Shown piece by piece: positions 1 to 9,645 of a DNA stretch of 64,000 bases. A program made the position numbers and the translations under genes. Below the pieces are notes generated by a model, which worked only from the letters and a program-made list of their open reading frames with translations, was not told where the DNA came from and did no database searches. The stretch lies in the NCBI GenBank assembly GCA_905178155.1, contig CAJINV010000001.1:8949865-9013864 (forward strand), given 5' to 3'. The stretch is from Amoebophrya sp. A120 (taxonomy: Eukaryota > Sar > Dinophyceae > Syndiniales > Amoebophryaceae). Numbering within the stretch: position 1 is the stretch's first letter; each line of letters begins with the position of its first letter.

Positions 1-1030
1 AAAGGCGCTGCCACAAAAGCTGCGCCAACCCACGATGGATCGCTGGCCCGCTTTTGTTCTTGCGACCGGCGGGCGCGAAAGCTGCCAAATATTGCGACCC
101 TGGGGAAAGTTTCAGGGTGTGCACTGCACTGTTCGTGAAATTATCCGAGACGCGAAATACGCACCAATTACAAAGAGCTTACGCGGCCGCTTATTTAACA
201 GGGGCCCAAGCTGTAAGCTCCCTGTTCCATCGTTCTCGCAATATTTTGATACGACAGCTTCACAGATCCCTTCGTATCACAATGATGATCCATGTTTCAT
301 GGGTGTCTGTGATCATGTCGCTTTTCCACCGCATGAGATGCGTTGTGTTTTGTGCTGGTTATTGGCTCTATTGTTGTGATCGGCTTGATGGAGAGTCATG
401 GTGGTCTGTGTCAGAATTTGTCGCTGGAGCCATGTGGTAGTAAGTGAGCAGGTATTTACACACAGTAGGATGAGGTTGCCATAGATAGATAGAGAGGCAT
501 GAATTCAAATGTCTAAAATCAGAACGAAGAAAAAGTTTTCGGCATCGTCTCCAGTATGTTGATAGAGGTTGATGCATGTAGTTTCTCCATTCGTCACACT
601 AAAAAATACGAAAATAGCGCCTCAGCTATGTACCTTGTCCGAACGAATTAAAGTTGAGTAGAGTTTTTTGTGGATCTTTTGAAGCTAGCATCAAAAAGTA
701 CTTTTCGCATTTCATTTGTAAACTATGTTTGTCAAGAGCAGGTACTTCATATTCACCGACTTTTTCGTTTCATCGTTTGTTTCAATCCACGAAGCAGTAG
801 AGCTTGCACTACTAGTGTCGTCTGCCGGCCGTGCTGGAGTTCTGCAGCACGGAAGTGCTGGCTCGTTGTCCTGATTGATTAGCGATTCGACCGGAGTAGG
901 TGGTAGAGTTGGGATACATGCGCTCGCCTCCTCCCCCGATGATCCGTTCCTCGAGAGATGGTGTTGCACCAACCGTCGTTTGGTGCTGGGAACTGGCGTG
1001 TAAGTTACGAGAATCTTCATTACCTTCGTG
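1..1030. other. No gene recognised (window edge)
   Basis: Both strands hold only short overlapping ORFs with no recognisable domain. Some minus-strand sequence at about 800-1030 could be the 3' part of the gene annotated at 1032-1945, but I could not fix its splice sites. Confidence 0.5.
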
Positions 1031-1031
1031 C

Positions 1032-1945
1032 TCCCGCAAGTACTGCAGCTGCCGCTGCGACTATGAAGAAAAAAAAGATCACCACTGTCACTATCAGTGT
1101 ACTTTGCGCCTCAGCCTCTTATCTTCTTAGCATCAAAACAATTTCTTTCCCAGACACACGACTGTAGCTTCCGTGTGTATTGTTGAGACTTCGTTCGCGT
1201 GTAAAGACTTGATTATCATGTCGTCTTCCGCATGACCACAGACAGTTCCAATGATGATCTTATTAATTTCTCTCTTGCATACCGACTGCGTCATGGTCAC
1301 GCCCGAAGCCGACGTCGTGGAGGCGAGTGCTACTGCGATTCCGGCTTGGGGGTCGTGCGGGTTTGTATTGCTCGCTTGCGTCGTCGTGGTCGCCATTCTT
1401 TGTTGCAACTCCTTGAGAAATTTCTCCGACGAGCCGAGCAAGTCGACGCCCTCATCCCGCAAGGTGTCCATCTGGGCCCGAAAATCGAACGGCTGAGGCT
1501 CCATCTGAATTTGTTTTTTTGGGAATTGGAATTGCGCGCATAGGATTCACTGTATACGGTGTCTCGAGTGGAGTTCGTAAGCGGACAAAGAAACGACCTT
1601 TTGCGCGCCATAATCTCCGCCCTTATGGCGTGCTGTGGTGGTAGTGCTTCTGCATTCTGCACGTTAGATAAAAGGATTTTCATCGCTCAGGACGAGTCTT
1701 GATTATTACTTGGACAGTGAGACATGAACCACATGGTGACTGACGACGATGCCTCGAGACAATACTTGGTACACCAAAAAAACGTACTGCGGGTTCTTCT
1801 TCTTGGCTGTCGCTGTTCGGGTTATTGTATTGTTGGGAAAGCAACGCCGTTCGCTCACCCGACTCCAGATCGGGGCTGTGCAGTTCGCCTTCATCCCTGC
1901 CGTGTAGTTGCGGCTTGTTCGACGCACTCCTGGAATATGAAAGCG
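1032..1945 (-). CDS. Unrecognised multi-exon protein, partial model
   Basis: Four consecutive minus-strand exons can be chained in phase with GT-AG borders. The first lies at about 1944-1876 and ends before a GTGAGC donor. The second is at about 1663-1606. The third is at about 1502-1287, follows an ATTCAG acceptor and contains EPQPFDFRAQMDTLRDEG. The fourth is a 37-nt microexon at about 1068-1032 encoding SQRQLQYLREHE. The product is hydrophilic and charged, with a probable helical segment near LLGSSEKFLKELQQRM and a Thr/Ala-rich stretch after it. I do not recognise a family. Start and stop are unresolved, so treat this as a locus rather than an exact CDS. The regular donors and acceptors and preserved phase argue that it is real. 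Confidence 0.35.
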
Positions 1946-1966
1946 CACAACTCCCTTTGTTACCCC

Positions 1967-2104
1967 TTATTTGGATAATAGCATGAACAGCATCACAATC
2001 AGTACCACTAACACAAGTCCAATCTGAATCTCCAAGTGGAGCCTGTGCATGACAACTTGATCACGCGCCGTATGTAGTACTGTTTGGGCTTCAGAATTTG
2101 TCAT
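1967..2104 (-). CDS. 45-residue tail-anchored ORF, or last exon of a membrane protein
   Basis: ATG at 2104 opens a 45-codon frame ending in TAA at 1967. The first half is polar (TARDQVVMHRLHLEIQ). The second half is one strongly hydrophobic segment, about residues 27-43 (IGLVLVVLIVMLFMLL), followed by Ser-Lys and the stop. That layout is typical of tail-anchored proteins such as SNAREs, but no SNARE heptads are visible. An AG acceptor lies just upstream, so this may instead be the terminal exon of the membrane-protein gene at 2120-3824. Transcript data would decide. Confidence 0.3.
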   Translation of the reverse strand: MTNSEAQTVLHTARDQVVMHRLHLEIQIGLVLVVLIVMLFMLLSK

Positions 2105-2173
2105 GCAGACAGTGCTAACTCAAGGCACCAACTGAGTCAAGTCTGAGTTTGGAACTTTGCATGACAAATGAAG
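2096..2173. repeat. Short inverted repeat with the TTGTCATGC motif
   Basis: AATTTGTCATGCA on the left and GCATGACAAAT on the right face each other across about 50 bp. The TTGTCATGC core also occurs just inside the termini of the introners in this window. On the minus strand the sequence beginning TATCAGAGC sits where an introner end would be expected. This may be a decayed introner, but no matching second terminus was found. Confidence 0.4.
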
Positions 2174-3824
2174 GGGACGAGTTGCGTGCTCTGATATGGA
2201 TGTCGACCCCGCGTGGTCCGAGACCTGGTCCAGCTCCCGCTGGGCCACTTCCTGCCCACTGGTTGCACCAGCGTAGGAGCTCTGTCGGCCACCAGCACTG
2301 CGCCGTTTTGCAATCTGGTAGGCCGACACGACGCAGTTCGAGCCCAGCATCACGGTGAAGCCCCACATGCTGACGCAGAGAAACAACAGCCCCGCTACGG
2401 TAGAGGCCCACATGGCCCAGCCAAACAGTGTCAGCTTTTTGCACTTTCGGTTCGCACCCTCCCCCTCGCAGGCGTAGTGACGGGGCAGCACCTCCTCTGA
2501 GAAGTTGTCCCAGCCAACGAACTTGAACACCGTGCACGCGTGGTCGACGTTTAGCAAGATCAGCGCCAGAATCAGGAGACGATGTAGAAGGAAACAAAGT
2601 TAGTGATTGTGTTAGGTACGGGCAATGCCAAAGCCAATGAATGACAATGCCTCAGACATCTTCAGATACGCCAAAAGATAAAGAATCAAAACAGCATGCA
2701 TCTTCATGCCCATGAGCTTTTACTTCTTACATCAGGATTATGCTGTTGGGCCAGGGCAAGCAGCCGGGAAGATCACTTTCCGTTTTCTTCGTTTGGTAAA
2801 TATACCCAATACGCAGCTGGATTTGTTTTCCGACCTGTATTTCGTGCCGAGAAGGAAGTTGCAGAAAGAAAGCCAGAGTCAGGCGTGGTAAATGAACCGA
2901 AAAGTCAGCTTGATAAAATTTGTATGTAAATCATGGAGAACGAGAATGTTGGCAAACTACACAGTACCCATTTCCCGTCCCTTACGCCACATGTACTGCA
3001 TGAAATTGGTGTAGACCGCGAAATTGAAGGTAAGCATGACGACATCCTGCTGAAAACTCCTGTTGCAATTTTCGTGCCAGATCAACTTTGTGGAGACTCT
3101 GCTCATGCATTGACCTCATGTCATCTTCTACCTCTGTTGACGTATCTACTGCGCGCGCTGCAATTTGCATTTCTTTGCACTTTGCCGCTGCCAGTGGCAC
3201 CCAACGCAAACAATAATCTGGTGCGCATGCATCGCGCTGCTACTTACACCGAACTGGCAATGAGAGCACTGTTTTAGTTTTCCGCAGGATAAAAAATGCT
3301 GCCCATGAATTCCACTTTGGCACGATCCGACGCACTGCGCGGATCGCCACAATTCAGCAAGCCGGAGCTTAAAACGAGCATGACCACCGGCCACGTACAT
3401 CAGCTACCCAGGACGCCGGGCAACACCGTCATAAACGTGAACAAGCTCGCGGTTTGGATTCCCAACGCCTCCTCTTGTATCAGGGTATGCGGTGCAAAAG
3501 TATCACTTGAAATAAAAATGCAGGCGTCTATACAAAAAGTGCAACAAAGAAACTGGTTTCTTGTAGCTTGCCGACCGAAACTTGTCCTTTTTGATGTCAT
3601 CAATGGCATAACACATTTATATGCCAAGGTGCTGTCCTCTGGATGAAGCTACGTGTTCATCTTGTCCTTATTTTGGCAAATATTCATGTGTTTTTTTGCA
3701 CAGGGTACGGCGGATTCAGCAGCCACTGCGACCAAGAGTTCTGGCCCTGGCTTTTCGGGCGGCCCCTGCCACCACCCGAGGGCCGAGAGGAGCCACCGGC
3801 CAGGCGTCCATTTCCACCGGACAT
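2120..3824 (-). CDS. Putative multi-pass membrane protein, exons partly resolved
   Basis: A chain of short minus-strand exons encodes a Gly/Arg-rich N-terminus and several hydrophobic helices. The proposed start is the ATG at 3824 (MSGGNGRLAGGSSRPSGGG). Later pieces are ALGIQTASLFTFMTVLPGVL (about 3470-3408), PVVMLVLSSGLLNCGDP (about 3390-3300), DVVMLTFNFAVYTNFMQYMW (about 3050-2990, before a GTAAGG donor), a 34-nt microexon (2841-2808) and a larger exon at about 2590-2120. That last exon has two hydrophobic stretches around LLILALILLN and MWASTVAGLLFLCVSMWGFTV. A TGA at 3400-3402 lies in frame between the second and third pieces and must be spliced out or mis-modelled. I do not recognise the family. 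The C-terminus runs into a hairpin-rich stretch that may be intron. Confidence 0.4.
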
Positions 3825-5132
3825 TGGCACTGCGATTTGGCCCCCGTTGGGCTAGATGGAAGCTAGTGGACGAGAGCACATGCTGATAGATTTTGTTTTT
3901 CTCTTTGAACTGCTGATATGTTACTGTTTCTACGACATAACCTTTTACGTTTAGTACAAGTGCGAATGCGAGGGGATGCGCCTCGTGTCATCCATACAGG
4001 ACAACAGTATCAAATTACATGTACATACAGAAGTAACAGTTTTTCATATTGAAAAAAACGGTTTGTGCTACCTGTCAGCTACTTCTAGTAAGAAATCGAG
4101 CTGGAGTGATGTGGCAGCTGTTTGGTTTCTGCGATGTACAACTCCATATATCAATGCAGACGTCACTAATTCGACGAGGAACCAAGCGACGACCAGAACC
4201 AACCCTGACGATCACGACTAATGAGTGAGCTTTTTTGTCATTTTCCCAGCGTGAAATTACTTATTCTTTCAGTATTTCTTCATATGACGAAAACGATGAA
4301 GTACGTGGCGCGTCTGTCCAAAGCCAGTTCCCTGCCCCTACGCGAAATCACAATCACGCCCAACAGGGACAATGCAACGACGTTGTTGACTAATTTCCGC
4401 TTGATCAGGTACTGTTACAATACAACTGCTTCAAGTCCTACTGTACGTGTACCACGAGAACGAAGCACCGCGATTGAGAATTTGCACTAGCACTGAAAGC
4501 TAAGTGCATGATTTGAGACCACGAGGCCTGGCAGTGTAAAACGACGATCGATCCTCGGGCGTTTTAGCTTTTGCTTTGATGGTCTGTAGATAACGCGAAA
4601 TGAGACACACGAGGTTTTCCGCACGAACACCAACGCATGGCGTGGCCGTTGGTTTACCGCGGTCTGCTCAGATTGGAAGGCTTCCCTTCTCTTTTTCTTC
4701 TTTGGAGTGCCTTTTTTCGACGTGCATGTTCGTTGCATTCTCGTGTTCGTTGCATCCTTCCAAGAAAGTGATCTGCACGCGGCGGAAACATCAGAGGGAT
4801 GGTGGTGAGATATACGGTCCTCAAGGGCCCTGCTTCATTAGATTTGTACGTGCCAATAGACGGGTGCGTCCTGTGGCGTCAACGGGGAGCGCTACTCTGG
4901 TGCTGGTCCCGCTAAAGCTTCGTGTGGTCGTTAGATTTTTCTTTTGGCGTGCATTCCCGGTAAAGCCGGCCTGCCAGCATCATTCTTTTTCTTCGAACTG
5001 ACGGGGCATCACAAGACAGGTGGGCAGTTGAGGGGAGAAGTGCCGTTGCAGTACTTACCCGAGCAGTACTGAGTGGAAGCTTGTTATATACGTCTTTGCG
5101 GCCGTTCACATTCTCCGACGACGGTGATTCCC
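3825..5132. other. Intergenic, no gene recognised
   Basis: Spacer of 1.3 kb between the 3' end of the OST3-like gene and the start of the membrane-protein gene. Only short ORFs without domains are present on either strand. Confidence 0.55.
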
Positions 5133-8100
5133 TTACTTCTTTTTCCTCTTGTTTTTCTTCCCCCCGGCCCCGCCACGACTACTTTCAGCAGACATGAGCC
5201 AGTCCGCGGGAGCCCACGCCAAATCGAAGGACTCAATCATTATGGTGTGCGCGGTCGCGACAATCGCGCTGGAATTCCACTGCTTTTTGGCTTTCTTCAG
5301 GACACTTCTGTACGAACTGGAAAAAAATGCGGACCACTTTTGCGCAAAACTCCCCACCGCAAGCGCCGTCCGGCTGCTCTCGTAAAAAGCCTTGGCCTCG
5401 GTGTTCACAAAACTGAGTCCGCGATCCAGCGCGACCGGTCCGGTTTTGTACTCCGGCGGCGGGTATCAAGTGCAAAAATGTCTGGGTCAGTCTGGAACAT
5501 TTAGAACTTGTCATGCTAAATCCGAATGATGCAAAAATCTGTGTTGCGTGAGTACCAAAAGCTGTTCGCCTTTGACCAAATTGAGAGGGAGTTTCTCATG
5601 CTGCAAAGGCATGATAGAGACCTCAAAGAATCTGCCATGCTAGGTCTCGCATTCCAGACCTCATGCTCATGGTTCATGCAAAACGTGCATGACAAGTCTC
5701 AGAATCTTCCAGACCCAGACATTTTTGCATTTGATAGCGGGAACAACCCGGGGGCGGTGTACCACCCGGCCTTGTATGTGGCGTAGATCGACATCAGGTT
5801 CCACACCGCCGCGAAGCCGACCAGCATGGCGAGCGCCGCGAAAAAGGTGGCAAGGTGGGCCCGCGTTTGCGTGGCGTAGGGTTGGCGCGCAAGCTGGACG
5901 GCGAACACGAGAGCCAAACCCCCGAGCATGAAGAGGCCGCTGCACCCAAGGCCCTCGCCGAGGTACTGGGACCGGTTCGACTTCGCAATGTACTCCCCCG
6001 CTTCCCCCGTCCAACGCATTCCGTGGAGCAGATTGTAAGTGAGGCCACTGCAGCCCAACCTGAAGTGATGATCGATGATTCTTTAAATTCATTGTTTATT
6101 CCGCGTCACTAGCGCTGGGACGATCAACTTTCTGCACGAGGACCCTGCAATCAAAATACTGAAGCCTAAACCAGGACATCTATCGACTATAGAAAGTAGT
6201 TGTAGTCGCCGACGCCGTCGCATTAGAAGTATAGACCAAGCCGTGCAAGATTCTCATTCTGGAGAAAGAAGTATCTCTATCTTTTCTAAAAATCCGCTTA
6301 CCACTGCACCGCCACGGCACCCACTACCATTAGTAGTGGTGCCCAGCGTACTAGTGCCGCGCCCAAAACAAGCACCAACAGCGCGGCCAAGCCGATGCCG
6401 ACCAGTGGCGCCATCTTCCGCAGGCGGGCGAAGAGGTCTTGGTACAATTCGAGCCTCGGTCGAGGCGCAAAGGATTTCACGAAGTCCAGCAATTCATTCG
6501 GGTTCGACCAGTCGACTGCCGCGTATACGTGCTGGGGCCGGAACGAAACTGTGCCATTGCGGCGTCGCAGGGTGGATCCGCGCGCGTGCACTAGCTTTGG
6601 CACTTTCTCAAATTTGTGGAAGGCGCAAACTTCCTGCATGGCGCTGTTCTCGGAATCGCAATACACTACCGCAAAAAAGACGTCTTGCTTCTCCGAAGCG
6701 ACAGCAGACGCCGCTTGCTGCTCTCCGCTTGAAGACGCACTCGCAGGAGCTCCCGGGGGACCAAGGCCAGCATCTGCCGCGCTTGACGGTCCTCCCAAGT
6801 CGTCCTTATCGTTATGCTCACCCAGCACATGATAGCTGTTTATGAAGATTGAAGTAGAATCTCATTCTCAGCTAATTACTTTGCAAAGTAACTAGGGTGA
6901 ACCTCAATCAGATTTCATGGATTTTTCAGCGATAGAGCCGGTAGAGGTTGTGGACTTTGAGGTTGTAGTAGCTAGAAGGCAGATGAAACAAGTGAAAATC
7001 ATAATTTACAGTTCAAAGTCAGTATGAACATTTTCATCCACATCATAGTCTACCTGGCGGCGACTTTTTGGAAGGACTCCATTGCCCGGCCACATTCCCG
7101 GCTGCAGTGGCCCTTGCGCAGGTTGCAGCAGCCCCGCACAGTGAAGAGGATAAACAGGTGATATGGACGAGGGGAGCGGAGAACAAGCTCGGAATAACGC
7201 TCCACTGTGTCGATCTCGGGAATCATACCGCAGGCACGGCGATCGCCTGATACGATGATGGAGAGTGCAAGAAAAGATCAACAGCAACCTTAAGGGCGAG
7301 GCAAATATATAAATCGAAAAAGGCTTCTTGACCAAGGACGCATTCGTGCAGCACCAGCAGCCACCAGCAATGATATTAATAGTTATCTCATACCTCCAAT
7401 CAGCATGGCCGTGCAGTGCTTCGTTTGATCCCGAAGCCATTTTATTTTTTCGCGTGCCTTTTCCGTAGAGTCCACCGCTGTTGCGTCCCGAAAATCTACT
7501 TCGGTTAGAGCTTGCCCATCTGTTAAGCGCGGGGCTGTGTAAGTATCAAATAAGAGGCGTGTAAGTAGCACCGCCGGTGTAGGGCGGCACACGCCAAAGG
7601 AGGAAGGTGCCACGCATATGAGCGCTCCGCACAGGATTGCCATCGATCAAAATTGAAAAGGACTCGAAAGCACCAAAATCGAGGGCAATGAGCCGAGCAC
7701 CCCGAAAACCGGGGCGAGAGCTCGGGCCTCCGACGCGTGTGAGCGCTCTGCACAAGATTGCCGTCGGTCAAAATCGAGAAGATCGCCACGAAAAATGGCG
7801 GAAGTGCAACAGCCACGAGCTGTATGCGTGCCCGCTGGGATCTGTCATGCTTCTTTCAATGAAAGACGCGTGACAGATCCCAAGTTTGAAGATCTCCCAG
7901 GCACGCAAAATCCAGGCTGCAGCCCCCCCCCAGGCCGCACAAAGTTGGCGGCGCAATTCCCCAGGCACACAGAATCGATTTCGCAAGCCCCCTAGATCGC
8001 GAAGAATTGAACTAGTATACCGCGCAAGCCAGGGGATCGCACCCTTTCGCATTTTGTGCGTCGCGCAACCCTTCCACAAAAAAAAATCGATTTTGCGCCG

Positions 8101-8653
8101 CCCGAGGACGAGGCATCTTCGAGATGCGTGCCCGAGGGGTGCGCACAAAATCGAATCTGTCCGCGGGTACTCACAAAATCGATTTTGTGAGCACCGCCCG
8201 CCGGAATATGACAATCCGGCGTCCTCAAATTGCGACAAGTATTTGTCGCGCACAAAGACACGGGAGTTGAGGCAGTTGCCTCAACTCCAAAACTCCCAGG
8301 CTTTCAGACTTTTCACGAGTAGCTTACGCGCCACTTATTTTGAACTTACACGCCCGATATCTTAACAGCCTGGCAAGCTTTAATACTTCGGTCGCCTTTT
8401 CCGTAGAGCCCACCGCTGTTGCGTCCCGAAAATCTACTTCGGTCGTCCGATCCTGCAGTTTGCCGATTATATTACCAGTCGTCTCCTCGGCTCGCACTGC
8501 AACCTCTGCAACGACGACACAGAATGACAGACGAGACAAGAAGAAAACAAGCTGGCTCTGCAGCAGAAGCTGACAGAATGCTGACCCGCGGAAGAAATTG
8601 GCCGACTTCGCGGACGGTCGAGGTCTGCTGAACGAGGAGGAGGAGCGTTTCAT
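5133..8653 (-). CDS. OST3: OST3/OST6-type oligosaccharyltransferase subunit (six exons)
   Basis: Subunit of the ER oligosaccharyltransferase that N-glycosylates proteins. Exons 8653-8350, 7519-7394, 7246-7054, 6835-6302, 6059-5742 and 5463-5133 join in phase to about 601 residues. The first four introns are GT-AG; the last is an introner. A signal peptide (LVFFLSRLSFCVVVA) precedes a thioredoxin-like lumenal domain with SPRPYHLFILFTV, a Cys cluster (GCCNLRKGHCSREC) and VAASYH, where SY is completed across a splice junction. Four membrane helices follow. The family-typical CSGLTYNLLHGMRW segment lies between helices 2 and 3, and LMSIYATYKAGW at the end of helix 4. The C-terminus KKNKRKKK is highly basic. 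The protein is longer than the usual 330-350 residues because of N-terminal and mid-domain low-complexity inserts. The Cys pattern is not a simple CxxC, so redox activity is uncertain. Confidence 0.87.
5464..5741 (-). mobile_element. Introner, family 1, in the OST3-like gene
   Basis: An insert of 278 nt including one copy of the duplication GCGGG (5459-5463 and 5737-5741). The termini are inverted repeats: 5464 reads TATCAAGTGCAAAAATGTCT and the other end reads AGACATTTTTGCATTTGATA, ending at 5736. Removing the element and one duplication copy joins GLF to PPPEYKTGP in frame within the OST3-like protein. No register inside the duplication gives GT-AG borders. The interior is homologous to the 55925-56193 copy but lies in the opposite orientation. 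Confidence 0.9.
7456..7505. repeat. 50-bp direct repeat, copy A (in OST3 exon 2)
   Basis: Identical at 49 of 50 positions to 8394-8443, 938 bp away in the same orientation. It encodes TEVDFRDATAVDSTEKA in exon 2, 14 nt downstream of the acceptor. Confidence 0.95.
7520..8349 (-). other. 830-nt intron of the OST3-like gene with palindromes and internal repeats
   Basis: The donor is GTAAGTTC after 8350 and the acceptor is TTAACAG before 7519; the phase is conserved. The intron holds a cluster of near-perfect palindromes at 7837-7881, 8170-8191, 8200-8220, 8232-8249 and 8263-8288. It also holds a degenerate duplication (GAGCGCTC..GCACA..GATTGCC at about 7620 and 7740) and several AAAATCGA motifs. 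It is flanked by the 50-bp direct repeats in the neighbouring exons, which suggests an insertion or duplication event. Confidence 0.7.
8394..8443. repeat. 50-bp direct repeat, copy B (in OST3 exon 1)
   Basis: Partner of 7456-7505. It encodes TEVDFRDATAVGSTEKA near the end of exon 1, so the spliced protein would carry this 17-residue segment twice. Confidence 0.95.
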
Positions 8654-9645
8654 TGTGTAGCTATCTGCTGCTAGATGAGAACTCTGTAGACATCCATGAA
8701 AAAAAATGACTCAGGAACTTTTGTCTAAGCCTCGTGACGCCACTACACCCAAGGCTCCTAGAAGATAAAGAAGAAACGCACGATGTTCTTTTCTCGCATA
8801 TGATCTGATTCTGAGCACGAAAGGACTTGGGCATCAAAAAAACCAGATCACAAAGGGACCGATGGGTTCAGAAATGAAAAGAACGTAGCCACGAGCAATA
8901 CCATGACGAGTATGACATCAAGTAAATCTTTATGTCAACTGTGCGGTGTATGTGGAAACTTCACACAGAAGAATTTGCATCGATCTATTACCAGATTAGT
9001 ATGAGTGTGTGTATGTAGATCGAAAAAACTTCGTAAGTAAAAAATGAAAAACCACAGAGAAAAAAGGGGATCCGCGATGATAGCAGGCAGATCTGATTCA
9101 TGCAGAAGCATACGGGTCACGACTTGGAGCATTTGCCGTTCCAGTTCCTTCTCCTTGGCACCACGAAATACGGAACAATATTATTTTAGTGCACCCCTAT
9201 TTTCCGCGAAATTGGTACTGCTTCTATTTTTCCTGTTTCTTTTGTTTTTCTCTTTTGCGTTAATCCAAGTTCTGTATACCAGAAAAGCACAAAACAGAGC
9301 ACTCCTGCGGTTGTCCGGCAAGCGGCAGTGACGCAGGCTCTGCGGGGGCCATTTTGGTTTCTGTGCAGCTCACATCAACAGCAACGAAGTAGGACAGGGA
9401 AAACAAACGCTGAATATAGGAAAAGAAATATGTGCGCTAGCGCAGCGACGAATTTCTAGGCCAATGATAGATACCTCGAGGACGACAGAGCTCCTGACCA
9501 GTGCAGCAAGTGCACGAGCTGGAGCTGCAATTACGTAGTACCGTTCTTGACCACTATTCAAAATAATTAAAACCAAATGTACGTTTTCAAGAGGAGTTTG
9601 TTGACACACCGCTGTAAAAATGCATCAATCGAGGACGCGCCGCGT
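8654..9645. other. Intergenic, no gene recognised
   Basis: AT-rich spacer of 1 kb upstream of the OST3-like start and downstream of the first kinase. It contains runs of T and A and short ORFs without domains. Confidence 0.55.

Noticed and set aside
3400-3402. Selenocysteine codon
   Set aside because: No SECIS-like element was identified and a mis-set splice border is simpler; kept only as a point to check.
7837-8288. CRISPR-like array suspected from repeated palindromes
   Set aside because: The palindromes differ from one another, are not regularly spaced, and the setting is a eukaryotic intron.
9335-9358. Sequence similar to part of the dinoflagellate spliced leader (GCCATTTTGG)
   Set aside because: Only about 10 bases match, on the strand opposite to the genes, with no donor GT at the right place. 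The same applies to TTGGCTCAAG near 24145.
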